Notes: generated by a model from the letters alone, not told the origin. A DNA stretch of 34,496 bases from Boseongicola sp. (GCA_029287375.1 JARFRG010000177.1:1-34496); one strand, 5' to 3'. Counted from the first letter of the stretch, positions 16,221 through 24,794 are shown. Made by a program: numbers and translations.

Positions 16221-16241
16221 GTGCGGTGACTTCACAAGCAC
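16221..16241. promoter_or_regulatory. Interrupted inverted repeat in the neuB/kdtA divergent region
   Basis: The arms GTGC (16221-16224) and GTGA (16226-16229) pair with TCAC (16232-16235) and GCAC (16238-16241) around a CT centre. It sits roughly midway between the divergent starts, a usual place for an operator. No regulator is identified, and a repeat of this quality can arise by chance. Confidence 0.3.
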
Positions 16242-16279
16242 CCCTTGCGCCCAAACCGAAAGAGGGGTTGGTTCTGGCA

Positions 16280-17602
16280 ATGACCCGTACACCGAATGCT
16301 CAGTCCCGTGCGCCTTTGCGATATCGCGCTGCGATAGCGATATATCAAGCAGTGCTATGGGCTGCCATGCCTCTGGTTTGGAGGTATTTTCGCCGTCGTG
16401 CAGAACGCGACCCCGCCTACGGCCTGCACCTGGATGAGCGGCGGGGCGTTTTCGGCGGCAATCCTGTCGATGTTTGGATCCACGCGGTTTCTCTGGGAGA
16501 GTTTCGTTCGGCCGAGCCAGTTATTCGGGGGCTTCTTTCAGCGGGGAAGTCGATCATCTTGACGCATGCCACCCCTGCTGGTCGCGCTGCCTCGGAAGCG
16601 GCGCTGGCAACTGAAATTGGCACGGGCCGTGTGCAAGTTAGCTATGCGCCAGTCGATCGTATCTCGGCATGGTCGCGTTTTTTCCGCGTTGCGCAGCCGC
16701 GTGCGGGTCTAATTTTTGAGATGGAATTTTGGCCGGGGATGACCGAGGCGGCGGTGTCGTTTGGAGTGAACCTTTGGTTCGTCAATTCGCAGATCCCAGA
16801 GAAGAGCTTTCCGCGCGTCCTAAAGGCGGCCCGACTGCTTGGTTCGCATCCCGCGACGCGGGCTCAAGGCGTAATGGCAAAGTCGACGCGCATGGCAAGC
16901 CGGTTCAAAGCGCTCGGTGCTGCGAACGTAGAAGTGGTGGGCGAGACCCGGTTCGATATCGAACCGCCCTCCCTGCAAGTCGCGGCGGGGCAGACGTTAA
17001 AGGCACAAATTGGAGCGCGACCGCTCTATGTCTTTGCAAGCGTCGTCGAGGGCGAAGAGCATGTCTACATGGCGGCTTGCCAAGACTTGGGGCGGGCGAA
17101 GCCAAAGCCGCTGGTAATCTGGGTTCCGCGTGCTCCTGAAGTGTTCCAAAGCACTTATGAAATGTTGCGAAATGCGGGTTTGCACGTTGGGCGTCGCTCT
17201 ACTGAAATCACTGAAAGGCTTGAACTGATTGGGTCGCCCAATGACTTTGACATTCTGCTGGGAGATTCATTTGGAGAGATGTTCTTCTATCTTTCCGGGG
17301 CCGATGTTGTGAGTGTTGGCGGTGGCTTTGTTGAAAAGGGCGCGCATAATGTGATTGAACCTCTGGCGCTGGGCAAACCGATTGTGACCGGCCCGCATAT
17401 CTGGACAATCGAATTTCCGGGACGTGAGGCGCGTGATGCGGGCGTGTTGACAATTTGCAAAGATCCGGATGGGTTGGCGGATGCTTTGACACTTGCACGC
17501 AACAATTCGGTGGACGCTGCATGCGATTTTCACCGCGCAAATATCGGGGCATCGGGCCGTATTGTTGAGGCCGTGATTGGGTGGATGGAGCAAGTGCAAT
17601 GA
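16280..17602 (+). CDS. kdtA: 3-deoxy-D-manno-octulosonic acid transferase (GT30 family)
   Basis: 440-residue membrane-anchored glycosyltransferase of the WaaA/KdtA family, which transfers Kdo from CMP-Kdo to lipid A precursor. One N-terminal hydrophobic segment (about 18-35) is followed by the GT30 N-domain with HAVSLGEFRSAEPVI (catalytic base Glu74), then the C-terminal nucleotide-binding domain with VGETRFDIE, LGDSFGEMFFYLSGADVVSVGG and GAHNVIEPLALGKPIVTGP. The start at ATG 16280 gives the family length; the frame is open to 15950 but that part is antisense to neuB. The stop overlaps the neuA start as ATGA (17599-17602). Tight coupling to neuA raises the possibility that the donor is not Kdo. 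Confidence 0.9.
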   Translation: MTRTPNAQSRAPLRYRAAIAIYQAVLWAAMPLVWRYFRRRAERDPAYGLHLDERRGVFGGNPVDVWIHAVSLGEFRSAEPVIRGLLSAGKSIILTHATPAGRAASEAALATEIGTGRVQVSYAPVDRISAWSRFFRVAQPRAGLIFEMEFWPGMTEAAVSFGVNLWFVNSQIPEKSFPRVLKAARLLGSHPATRAQGVMAKSTRMASRFKALGAANVEVVGETRFDIEPPSLQVAAGQTLKAQIGARPLYVFASVVEGEEHVYMAACQDLGRAKPKPLVIWVPRAPEVFQSTYEMLRNAGLHVGRRSTEITERLELIGSPNDFDILLGDSFGEMFFYLSGADVVSVGGGFVEKGAHNVIEPLALGKPIVTGPHIWTIEFPGREARDAGVLTICKDPDGLADALTLARNNSVDAACDFHRANIGASGRIVEAVIGWMEQVQ

Positions 17603-18276
17603 AAGAATTTGTCGCCGTTGTTCCTGCGCGTGCAGGCTCGAAAGGGGCTCCGGGCAAGAACATGCGAGATTTCGCAGGCATCCCGCTTTGGCGGCGGGCA
17701 GCCGAACAGGGATTGTCCGCCGGTGCTGGGCGCGTCCTTGTCACAACTGATATCGAAGCCGTTCTGAGCGCACACCATCCCGACGGAATCGAGGCTGTTG
17801 CACGTCCGGCCAAACTTGCAAGTGACAGCGCCCCGATGGCCCCTGTGCTGCTTGATCTCTTGGCCGATCCGACTCTTGAGGGGGCGACCATTGTCTTGTT
17901 GCAGCCAACGTCGCCCTTGAGAACCGATCACGATATTCGATCCTGCTTGGAACTGTACGCGGGTGGAGAATTTGAGCTTGTTTTGAGCGCGACAGAAACA
18001 GATCGAGGCATTCTCAAATATGGGACGCGTGAGGGCAGTCGCTTTGCACCGCTTCAAAGTGCAGAGCATTGCTTTTCGAACCGCCAGGCATTGCCCGCTG
18101 TTTGGAGGCCGAATGGCGCGGTGTATGTGTTTGAAAGAAATTGGTTCTTACAGAACGAAGGCTTTGTGAGTGACCGCATTGGTATGGTCGAAATGCCGCC
18201 GGAACGCTCTTACGATATCGATACCAAGGCCGATTTTGACCGGACTGAAAGTTACTTCAAGACGCGGAGCGCCTAG
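17599..18276 (+). CDS. neuA: Acylneuraminate cytidylyltransferase family protein (CMP-sugar acid synthetase)
   Basis: 225-residue CMP-sugar synthetase activating a nonulosonic (or octulosonic) acid with CTP. Motifs are VVPARAGSKGAPGKN (the CTP-binding loop), TTDIEAV, LLQPTSPLRTDHDI, RPNGAVYVFERNW and SYDIDTKADFD (metal-binding Asp residues). It matches NeuA/PseF/LegF more than KdsB by the loop ARAGSKG-PGKN. It begins inside the kdtA stop codon (ATGA) and ends overlapping the rhomboid stop by 4 bases. Together with neuB it covers synthesis and activation, but no neuC, pse or leg precursor genes and no sialyltransferase are in the window. Confidence 0.87.
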   Translation: MKEFVAVVPARAGSKGAPGKNMRDFAGIPLWRRAAEQGLSAGAGRVLVTTDIEAVLSAHHPDGIEAVARPAKLASDSAPMAPVLLDLLADPTLEGATIVLLQPTSPLRTDHDIRSCLELYAGGEFELVLSATETDRGILKYGTREGSRFAPLQSAEHCFSNRQALPAVWRPNGAVYVFERNWFLQNEGFVSDRIGMVEMPPERSYDIDTKADFDRTESYFKTRSA

Positions 18277-18956
18277 TCTGCCAGACCTTCAAGGTCACGG
18301 CTGGTAGGGTCAACCAAAAGGGCGGCGATCCATCCCGCGACAAACCCGCCGAGATGCGCTTCCCATGCCAGCAATTTGTCCATGGCAAAGTACAGCACGA
18401 CATTCAGAACTATCAAGAAGGCAACGGCACGCAAGACGGGCCACATTCTGGCTTTGTATATAAAGCGGTCGATATATTCCCAGGCAAGTATTGCGCCAAC
18501 CAATCCGAAAAGAGCGCCCGATGCTCCTACCATTGGCCGGAAGGACTCGCTGAGAAGTGCAAAGCCCGCAGCCCCACCGAGGATCGCAAAGGCGTAGATA
18601 AACGCTGTCTTCCAAAGGCCAACACGGTCAAGCACGACAGGCGCGAGACTGGCCAGAGTGATCATATTCACCACCAGATGGACCCAGCCGCTGTGCAGGA
18701 AGCCATAGGTAATAAACATCAACCAAGGCTGCGTTCGATAGTTCGGTTCCCAGTCTGCAAGGATACCAGGCCAGAAGCCGGCGTATTCATAGACTGTTGA
18801 ACGAAATCGGGGAATATCTGCGACCCCCATTTCTCCGGCAAAAAGGGCTGCTTCGATAAGAACGTAGAACCCTATCAATATGAACACGGATGGATAAAAG
18901 CGTGGAGACGAGGCGGTCACCTCGCCCTTATGCTTTTCTGGCGGCTGCTGTGTCAC
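18273..18956 (-). CDS. Rhomboid family intramembrane serine protease
   Basis: 227-residue polytopic membrane protease cleaving within or near transmembrane segments. The catalytic serine is S146 in GASGALFG and its partner histidine H201 in AHLGGFVAG; LHSGWVHLVVNM supplies the conserved oxyanion-region His and Asn. The N-terminus is a short polar tail before the first membrane segment. The start is GTG (18956) with a weak ribosome binding site; a GTG at 18920 is an alternative. It follows the outer membrane barrel gene by only 21 bases, so it is probably transcribed with the exopolysaccharide operon. No substrate is evident in the window. Confidence 0.9.
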   Translation of the reverse strand: MTQQPPEKHKGEVTASSPRFYPSVFILIGFYVLIEAALFAGEMGVADIPRFRSTVYEYAGFWPGILADWEPNYRTQPWLMFITYGFLHSGWVHLVVNMITLASLAPVVLDRVGLWKTAFIYAFAILGGAAGFALLSESFRPMVGASGALFGLVGAILAWEYIDRFIYKARMWPVLRAVAFLIVLNVVLYFAMDKLLAWEAHLGGFVAGWIAALLVDPTSRDLEGLAD

Positions 18957-18977
18957 AGAAAGCTTCGTCGACGCAGA

Positions 18978-20354
18978 TCAAAACCCAAATGAGAAGTCGC
19001 GGCCAACATTTACGAACAGGGTGCTGGACGCTCGACTATCAGCGCCTTCTTCCGAAATACGAGTGTGACGCAATCCTGCATTAAGGCCCCAATCTTCACT
19101 CAAGTCTCGCGAATACCGGATTGCTGCGGACGTTCGGGAATCTCCACCCGGTGCACCAAGCTCTTCGGCAGAGCCATATGAAAAATTGGCACTCCATGAC
19201 GAGATCGAATTTATGGGCGCCGAGAACCCGACACCAAGCGATGTATTCAAAAACGCTAGCCCGTTATCCGTCGTCGGGCTTTGGACCAGATTTGCAGTCA
19301 GAGTGCCTCCGGCCGCTTCCCGGGTATAGCCAACGCTCGTTGTCAGTTCGAGATCCTGATCTTCCTGATCGACGACACCCAGTGACAACGACAGGGCGCC
19401 GGCCGGCAAGTCATAGTCGCGGCTGACACGTGCCGTTGTGCGACGGCCGCTTTCGTCAATCCGGCTTGAGAGGAGCAAGGCGATCCCCCCATCAGGCCGG
19501 TCCTTAGAAATACCAAGTGAAAGGCCAACGCCATCGTCGTCGCTTGCAACAACGGCACCATTCAGTGTCTCGGTCGAATCCAGCGTAATGTCGGCAGACA
19601 CTTCCAGCCCATCGTTGGTCGCGGTGGTCAGGCCCGCACCAATGGATTGGTTCCGGCGCGATGTCTCAAGAAAATCATCTTCGTCAGAGCGCGCATAAGT
19701 GCTGGTTAGACGTGCCGTCATCGCTGGGCTGATGCTGAAGCGCGCCGTGGCGCTGACTCTGGTTGTGTCGCTGTCGACAAGATCGGCTGTGTCCACGAAA
19801 TTGTTGGTTGTCGTGCTGAACGAGAGATCGACCCCAAACGGGGCATCCAAGCCTGTTGAAAAGTCTGCGGAGAGTCTTTTGCGTTTGCGTGTACCGCCTT
19901 CCAGGATCAGTGCATCCGGGTCGAAAACGCCATCAACGAAAAAGCCAAAGACTTCTGAATCAAGCTCGGCTTCGTCGTAGCGGCCTGAAAGTGCCAGCCG
20001 CGAGTTGATGCCTTCGCGTGTGTATGCCAGCGACGCGCTAGAACTTTGCAGGTCCAATGCGTCCGCAGATGTCGTCGAGCCCCCGTCTTCGCCTTGGATC
20101 GACGCACCAAGTGTAAAGCGAAACTGGTCAACCCGTGTCTCGCTACTTAGCGAAAAGCCAAGGTCAGTCACGCTGGTCAGCGTATTCCCATCGGCAGGGG
20201 AAGAAAGCGACGGGTTGTCGCTTACTTCTAAGCCGGTGGAGAAAGAAAGGTTGCCGCGTAACCCTGTCCCGTCTTGAGCCAAGACGGGTGCTGCTGCACA
20301 TGTGGCAAGCGAGAGGGCGGCAGTTGTTAGTCGTCCCGGTCGCATTTTTTTCAT
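18978..20354 (-). CDS. Outer membrane beta-barrel protein of an exopolysaccharide locus
   Basis: 458-residue exported protein. A signal peptide (RLTTAALSLATCAAAPVLA) is followed by long alternating amphipathic strands rich in Ser, Thr, Asp and Gly and a C-terminal Phe (NVGRDFSFGF), the signature used by the BAM machinery. Size and context match the uncharacterised barrel proteins of exosortase/PEP-CTERM polysaccharide loci, where they may be the outer-membrane conduit for polymer in place of a full Wza channel. It begins one ribosome-binding distance (5 bases) after the stop of the Wza-like gene, whose last codons supply the GAG of its Shine-Dalgarno. The exact role is inferred from context. 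Confidence 0.8.
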   Translation of the reverse strand: MKKMRPGRLTTAALSLATCAAAPVLAQDGTGLRGNLSFSTGLEVSDNPSLSSPADGNTLTSVTDLGFSLSSETRVDQFRFTLGASIQGEDGGSTTSADALDLQSSSASLAYTREGINSRLALSGRYDEAELDSEVFGFFVDGVFDPDALILEGGTRKRKRLSADFSTGLDAPFGVDLSFSTTTNNFVDTADLVDSDTTRVSATARFSISPAMTARLTSTYARSDEDDFLETSRRNQSIGAGLTTATNDGLEVSADITLDSTETLNGAVVASDDDGVGLSLGISKDRPDGGIALLLSSRIDESGRRTTARVSRDYDLPAGALSLSLGVVDQEDQDLELTTSVGYTREAAGGTLTANLVQSPTTDNGLAFLNTSLGVGFSAPINSISSWSANFSYGSAEELGAPGGDSRTSAAIRYSRDLSEDWGLNAGLRHTRISEEGADSRASSTLFVNVGRDFSFGF

Positions 20355-20359
20355 TTTTT

Positions 20360-20965
20360 CTACTCGAAGAGGCGTCTCTCAGGAACAATGATAACATCCC
20401 CGTCAGCAAGAACAATGTCTGATCCGAGTGAAGCCCCGCTTGCGATGGCCTTATAGTTGATCCGTGACACTGTTTGCTCGCCTGTCGATGGGTTTGAACG
20501 GCGCAGCAAGATGCGCTTGGTTGCAGCAAACCGCGTAAATCCACCCGACGTCGCCAGCGCTTGCAAAACCGTCGTTCCGCGCTCTAGGCGTTTCAATCCG
20601 GGCGTGCCGATTTCACCAAGCATATATACGTCTACTGTGGGCCCGACTTGCTGTGTTTGGGCTTCCACGCGAGGGCGCAGCGATTGCACCGTCACAAAGA
20701 CCGTTGGTGACGTGGCGAAATTCGACGAAATACTGGAAGCAATCGAAGCTGCTACTGCATCCGGCGAGCGTCCTCCTGCCTGGAGACTTCCGGCGAATGG
20801 GAAAGTGATTGTTCCGTTCGGCAAGACAAGAAGCGTCCTGTTCAAAGACGGATCTTCTAAAACTTCAACGGCCAGCGTGTCGCCGCTTCGGATTTGGTAT
20901 TCGCTTTGTGCAAAAGCGATCGTTGCCGCCATCATTGCGACTATCGTAAAAAACAGAGTTTTCAT
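20360..20965 (-). CDS. Polysaccharide export protein (short Wza-like, Poly_export plus SLBB)
   Basis: 201-residue periplasmic protein. The Poly_export domain is clear (YQIRSGDTLAVEVLEDPSLN, LPNGTITFPFAGSLQAGG) and one SLBB-like domain follows (VYMLGEIGTPGLKRLERGTT, LQALATSGGF). It ends soon after, DGDVIIVPERRLFE, so it lacks the extra repeats and the outer-membrane helix of E. coli Wza (about 380 residues). The signal peptide ends AFAQ with no lipobox Cys, so it should be soluble in the periplasm. The ATG at 20965 has GGGGGTGA upstream, next to a run of seven T on the coding strand. It is followed at once by the barrel gene, which probably provides the outer-membrane pore. Confidence 0.88.
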   Translation of the reverse strand: MKTLFFTIVAMMAATIAFAQSEYQIRSGDTLAVEVLEDPSLNRTLLVLPNGTITFPFAGSLQAGGRSPDAVAASIASSISSNFATSPTVFVTVQSLRPRVEAQTQQVGPTVDVYMLGEIGTPGLKRLERGTTVLQALATSGGFTRFAATKRILLRRSNPSTGEQTVSRINYKAIASGASLGSDIVLADGDVIIVPERRLFE

Positions 20966-21071
20966 CGTATTCACCCCCAAAAAAACTGCGTCCCGAAAAC
21001 TATGGGACTGATCGTGCTACAAACAAAGCGCCAAATAACGACCGGCAGAGATCGCATAACGCATTGTGTTC

Positions 21072-21090
21072 AAAGGGCGACATGCCCTTT
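21072..21090 (-). terminator. Stem-loop at the 3' end of the TPR lipoprotein gene
   Basis: AAAGGGC (21072-21078) pairs perfectly with GCCCTTT (21084-21090) around a 5-base loop. The stem overlaps the stop codon of the TPR gene and is followed by only a weak pyrimidine stretch. It may be an attenuator or processing site before the Wza-like gene 123 bases downstream. Confidence 0.4.
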
Positions 21091-23533
21091 ATTCCGTTGT
21101 TGACGTCGCAGCGAGTCTTTCGACGGCTGCGCGCGCCAAGGATATTTGTGGGCGTTCGTCACTTTCACCCGAGATTTCGATAACGCGTCTGTAGGTTGCA
21201 AGAGCTTCTTCGGTTCGGCCGACGGCCTCGTAAGCACTTGCGAGATGGAACTGAACAACCAGGTCGCTGGCAAGGGCTCTGGCGGCCGGCTCCAGATAGC
21301 TGATGGCCTCCTCGGACTGCCCGCGGCGGTGAAGAATCCAGCCGTATGTGTCCTGGAACGGCGGAACTTCGGTGCCGCGCAAACGCCTGGCGATCGCGAA
21401 AGCACGCTCGAGGCTTGCGTCGTCTGTCTTGTATGTGGCCAAAAGGCTGGCAAGGTTATTGGCAACCACCAACAATCCTGAATTCTGGGAATAGAGGTTT
21501 TCATAAATGTCGATCGCGCCATCAATGTCGTTCGCTTGCTCAAGAAAAGTAGCTTGTGCCCAGAGTAGATTCGGCGCGTCGGGATTGGCGACCAAAGCCG
21601 TTTCCAGGGTTGCCCGGGCATCATCAAGACGCCCTTGCGAGCTTTGAGATCGCATTGTTTGGATCCACGCGCGCTCGAAGCGAGGGAAAGCCTCTGTGAT
21701 GGCGATGAACGTCGCCTCGGCGTCCTGATAATTCTGAAGCGCGAGGTGCGTTCCACCCAAAACCATTGCAATCCGCGGATCGTCTGGTGCTTTGGCGACA
21801 AGCTGATTGGCAATTAAAAGGGCCTCGTCGCTTTCCCCTGCGCGCAGGCGTTCACGAAGGAGCGTGATCTGCGCGGTGACACTGGCATCGGCACCTTCGA
21901 CCATACTCTCCAACTCGGCAATGGCTTGTTCGCGGCCATCGCGTCGCGAAAGAACCTGAAGGCGGAGGCTATTGGCAAACTCAACGGCTTGTGGGCTGCC
22001 TTCCCGGCGCAGCGTGGATTCCACCTGAAGGGCGCGCGGCCAGTCCTCGGACTGCAGGTATACGTCCCCCAAAAGCCGCAAAAGGCCTACGTCTCCCGGG
22101 CTTTGGCGAAGACCGCGCACAAGGGCATCTTCAGCGGGCCGAAATCTTTCAAGCGCCACCAGCGTGCGGGCAAACCGAATGGTTTCTTCCGGGGCATATC
22201 CCGAGGCTTCGGCTGCCAAGGATAACATGTCCTGCGCCAACTCGGCCTCGCCGGCTCTCTGGTGCGCCTGCGCCATAAGAGTAAGGGTGTCGCTGTCCTG
22301 TGGGGCCTGATCGAGGGCGCGTCGCAAAGCACCGATTGCTTCGTCGACCTGATCGTTTTCAATCAACCAGTTTGCACTTAATTTCAACGCCTCGATCTGA
22401 GATGGATCATCAGCAAGGACCTCTTCAACAAGTTGCCGCGCACCGACATCATTCCCGTTTGCGATAAGCATACGCGCAAGAGTGACTTTGAAGCCGCTGG
22501 TTTGATCGTCATCAGGACCAGCTCTGTCTATGATGCCCTGCATTTCGGCAATACCGGCTTCGCGGTCACCACCATCGAAAAGAAGGCCAGATCTGAGTGC
22601 CAGAAGCATATTCGGGTTTTCATATCGCCCTACAGCCTCGTCAATTTCGGCAAGAGCGGCGTCTTCCCCGCGTGTTTGCCGCAGGAAGCCAACCAAAGCG
22701 ATTTGCAAATCCAAGCTGTCTTCGCGTTGTGCGATTTGCGCACGCAAGAATTCTTCGGCGCGTTCGGGTTCGCCGAGGGCTGTCAACAGGCGGATGAGGA
22801 CGCTCTTTGTGCTGCTGTCGTCGGGAAACGCCTGAACTGTTCTCCGGAGGTGCTCCTCGAGATCAACGTAGCTCTCGGCTTGGGCGAGCAATGACGCCTT
22901 CATTGAATAAAAGAAGCTGGAGTCAGGGTCTGCGGCGATTGCGAGGTCGACATATTCCAAGGCGTCCTCAACACGTGACTGACGCACCAGCCCATCGATG
23001 ATGACGCGCAAAAGAGTGATGTCTTTTGGGTAGGTTTCGACAAGCGCGATGGCGTCTTGCGTCAGTGCGCGGACAGCGGACTCGTCTTCGTCGAGCGCGG
23101 CCTGGCGAAATCGCAGTACAAGCTCGACAACATCAACCCCTTCGAGTTCGGCATTTGCCTGAATGAGCAGTTCTGAATGCCGTGCGGCCTCATCCCAATT
23201 GAGCGCTTCGATTGCCATCTCTGACAGTGCAAGCCTTGCCTCAAGATCATTTGGATTGTCTTCGGCCAAGCGCAGGAAATTCGAGTACGCAGCAGAGAAA
23301 TCTCCACGATCCCGCACGGTCTCAGCAAAGACACGGCGCGCATCAATATGAAACTCATCGAGAGAAAGTACATTGCGGAATTCAACGAGAGCACGCTCAA
23401 CATCGCCAGATTGGAGAAGTGCCAGCCCATTTTGATAGTGGCCTTCCGCACGCTCTTCTGCACTATCGCAGGCCGCGAGAAGACCCATGGCAACTGACAA
23501 AACAAAGCCACGAACGATAGGTGAAGAAAGCAT
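21089..23533 (-). CDS. Large TPR-repeat lipoprotein of exopolysaccharide/PEP-CTERM type locus (PrsT-like)
   Basis: 814-residue lipoprotein. The lipobox LLAAC puts the lipidated Cys at position 22, followed by DSAEER. The rest is a continuous array of tetratricopeptide-like helical pairs; recurring A-x-x-x-L-x-x-A and P-D/N turns such as LLQSGDVERALVEFRNVLSLD can be followed from about residue 30 to the end. Its length and layout match the TPR lipoprotein (PrsT) found in exosortase-linked EPS loci, thought to scaffold export or polymer handling like AlgK or BcsC TPRs. I start at ATG 23533, preceded by GGGAG; the upstream codons do not form a signal peptide. It lies between the sugar-phosphate transferase and the Wza-like gene. 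Confidence 0.87.
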   Translation of the reverse strand: MLSSPIVRGFVLSVAMGLLAACDSAEERAEGHYQNGLALLQSGDVERALVEFRNVLSLDEFHIDARRVFAETVRDRGDFSAAYSNFLRLAEDNPNDLEARLALSEMAIEALNWDEAARHSELLIQANAELEGVDVVELVLRFRQAALDEDESAVRALTQDAIALVETYPKDITLLRVIIDGLVRQSRVEDALEYVDLAIAADPDSSFFYSMKASLLAQAESYVDLEEHLRRTVQAFPDDSSTKSVLIRLLTALGEPERAEEFLRAQIAQREDSLDLQIALVGFLRQTRGEDAALAEIDEAVGRYENPNMLLALRSGLLFDGGDREAGIAEMQGIIDRAGPDDDQTSGFKVTLARMLIANGNDVGARQLVEEVLADDPSQIEALKLSANWLIENDQVDEAIGALRRALDQAPQDSDTLTLMAQAHQRAGEAELAQDMLSLAAEASGYAPEETIRFARTLVALERFRPAEDALVRGLRQSPGDVGLLRLLGDVYLQSEDWPRALQVESTLRREGSPQAVEFANSLRLQVLSRRDGREQAIAELESMVEGADASVTAQITLLRERLRAGESDEALLIANQLVAKAPDDPRIAMVLGGTHLALQNYQDAEATFIAITEAFPRFERAWIQTMRSQSSQGRLDDARATLETALVANPDAPNLLWAQATFLEQANDIDGAIDIYENLYSQNSGLLVVANNLASLLATYKTDDASLERAFAIARRLRGTEVPPFQDTYGWILHRRGQSEEAISYLEPAARALASDLVVQFHLASAYEAVGRTEEALATYRRVIEISGESDERPQISLARAAVERLAATSTTE

Positions 23534-23632
23534 GACAAGACTCCCGAATACTATTGGAGCGATACTAACAAATACGCGGTCGCACAACCAGACCGACAGG
23601 TCTCACGGCTTTGCGATCAAAAAGAAAACGCC

Positions 23633-24322
23633 CTAGAAACCAGTTCCGCGGAAAACGACAGAAACCGTCTTGAACAAGATTTTCAGGTCCTGCCAAGCAG
23701 ACAAAGTCATGTCGTAACTGTCGTCGTAAAATGCGCGTTCGGCAAAAGCGGATTGGTTCCGTTTCGAAACCTGCCATAAGCCAGTCATTCCCGGGCGAAG
23801 ATTATAGTAGCTGCGTCCCGGATACAGAGCTTGCTGCAGGGGCAGCATCGGACGTGGCCCGATCAAGGACATGTCGCCAGCCAAGACATTGATGATTTGG
23901 GGCAACTCATCAAGAGATGTGCGGCGAAGTGCACGACCAATCCGCGTGCATCGCGGATCAATCGCGAGCTTCTGCTTTGCATTCCACTCGCGCCGTGCGT
24001 CCGTGTTTTCTGAAAGGTGGCTCTCTAAAAGAGCTTCGGCTTGCGGCACCATCGTGCGGAATTTCCACATCGTGAAACGGCGACCATCCCGGCCCACACG
24101 TTCCTGCCGGAAAATCGGAGAATGGCCGTCGGACGCTATTGCGAGCGCAATAAGCGCCAGAAACGGAGCCACAAATGGAAGGGCGCAAAGCACCAAGGCC
24201 AAATCAATGATGCGCTTAATTCCAGATCGGTAGAGACTGTTTGACTTGATCGGTCCGCTAATTGGCAGAGAATCCACGTTCGCAGCAGAACGGCTAGCAA
24301 CATTCGTCACATGTACAGTCAT
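23633..24322 (-). CDS. Undecaprenyl-phosphate sugar phosphotransferase (initiating transferase, ExoY/PssY type)
   Basis: 229-residue monotopic phosphoglycosyl transferase (bacterial sugar transferase family) that loads the first sugar-1-phosphate onto undecaprenyl phosphate. One re-entrant membrane helix (RIIDLALVLCALPFVAPFLALI) precedes the catalytic domain with PIFRQERVGRDGRRFTMWKFRTM, the Asp-Glu pair in RRTSLDELPQIINVL, GDMSLIGPRPMLP and RPGMTGLWQVSKRN. It lacks the extra N-terminal membrane and Rossmann regions of WcaJ/EpsB-type enzymes. It is the first gene of the minus-strand EPS operon and diverges from the ATPase operon. The donor sugar cannot be read from the sequence. Confidence 0.92.
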   Translation of the reverse strand: MTVHVTNVASRSAANVDSLPISGPIKSNSLYRSGIKRIIDLALVLCALPFVAPFLALIALAIASDGHSPIFRQERVGRDGRRFTMWKFRTMVPQAEALLESHLSENTDARREWNAKQKLAIDPRCTRIGRALRRTSLDELPQIINVLAGDMSLIGPRPMLPLQQALYPGRSYYNLRPGMTGLWQVSKRNQSAFAERAFYDDSYDMTLSAWQDLKILFKTVSVVFRGTGF

Positions 24323-24794
24323 ACTTTTTACCGAAGCACCTTCGGCCCCCTAAAACTCACCGGACCCAAACACCATCCATTCGGAAGCAACTACCGAAGA
24401 CGGGTCCCGCAATCTTGTTAACATTTGAAGGCTGAGAAGGGAAGATTTGCATGGTATCGCGCGGCTTTTCCTTTCCATCTCCAACGGCCATGATCGAAAA
24501 CTGTCCGTGTAATGCCTGAAAATGCGCAAAAATCCGCCCAAATCGTGCCACAAAGTAGCCTCAATCGAATCTTGTGTTGCGTTCCTTGAACCACAAGTTT
24601 GGTAAACGATTGCTTAAAAACTGCACGGACTGTCCACAAATCGTCGACGATTGATTAACCGTGAGAATGCGATGTTACGTTGTGATTCGGCCTCGGCCTT
24701 GTTTTCGGAGTAGAATCTGCACAAAAGCCGTGTCGACGTCACTATATGGCCTTTAAGTTTAGGTAACTAACAGCGTCACGCGAGCTGGAGCGTG
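24323..24794. promoter_or_regulatory. 472-base divergent control region of the exopolysaccharide locus
   Basis: No convincing gene is present: the small ORFs here have no ribosome binding site or recognisable product. The segment is more AT-rich than the coding DNA and separates the two EPS operons, so it should hold both promoters. It contains a 14-bp perfect palindrome at 24639-24652 and a hairpin over the start of the plus-strand operon at 24773-24798. I could not assign -35/-10 elements reliably. Confidence 0.6.
24639..24652. promoter_or_regulatory. Palindromic operator candidate, AATCGTCGACGATT
   Basis: A 14-bp perfect palindrome in the EPS divergent region, about 140 bases before the ATPase start and 320 before the sugar transferase start. 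Roughly two such palindromes are expected by chance in a window this size, so only the location makes it a candidate. Confidence 0.35.

Noticed and set aside
15950-16279. 110-codon N-terminal extension of kdtA
   Set aside because: This stretch is antisense to neuB, has no WaaA homology, and the ATG at 16280 gives the usual family length.
24350-24639. Three small overlapping minus-strand ORFs in the EPS control region
   Set aside because: Overlapping frames with no ribosome binding site and no recognisable product; better treated as regulatory DNA.
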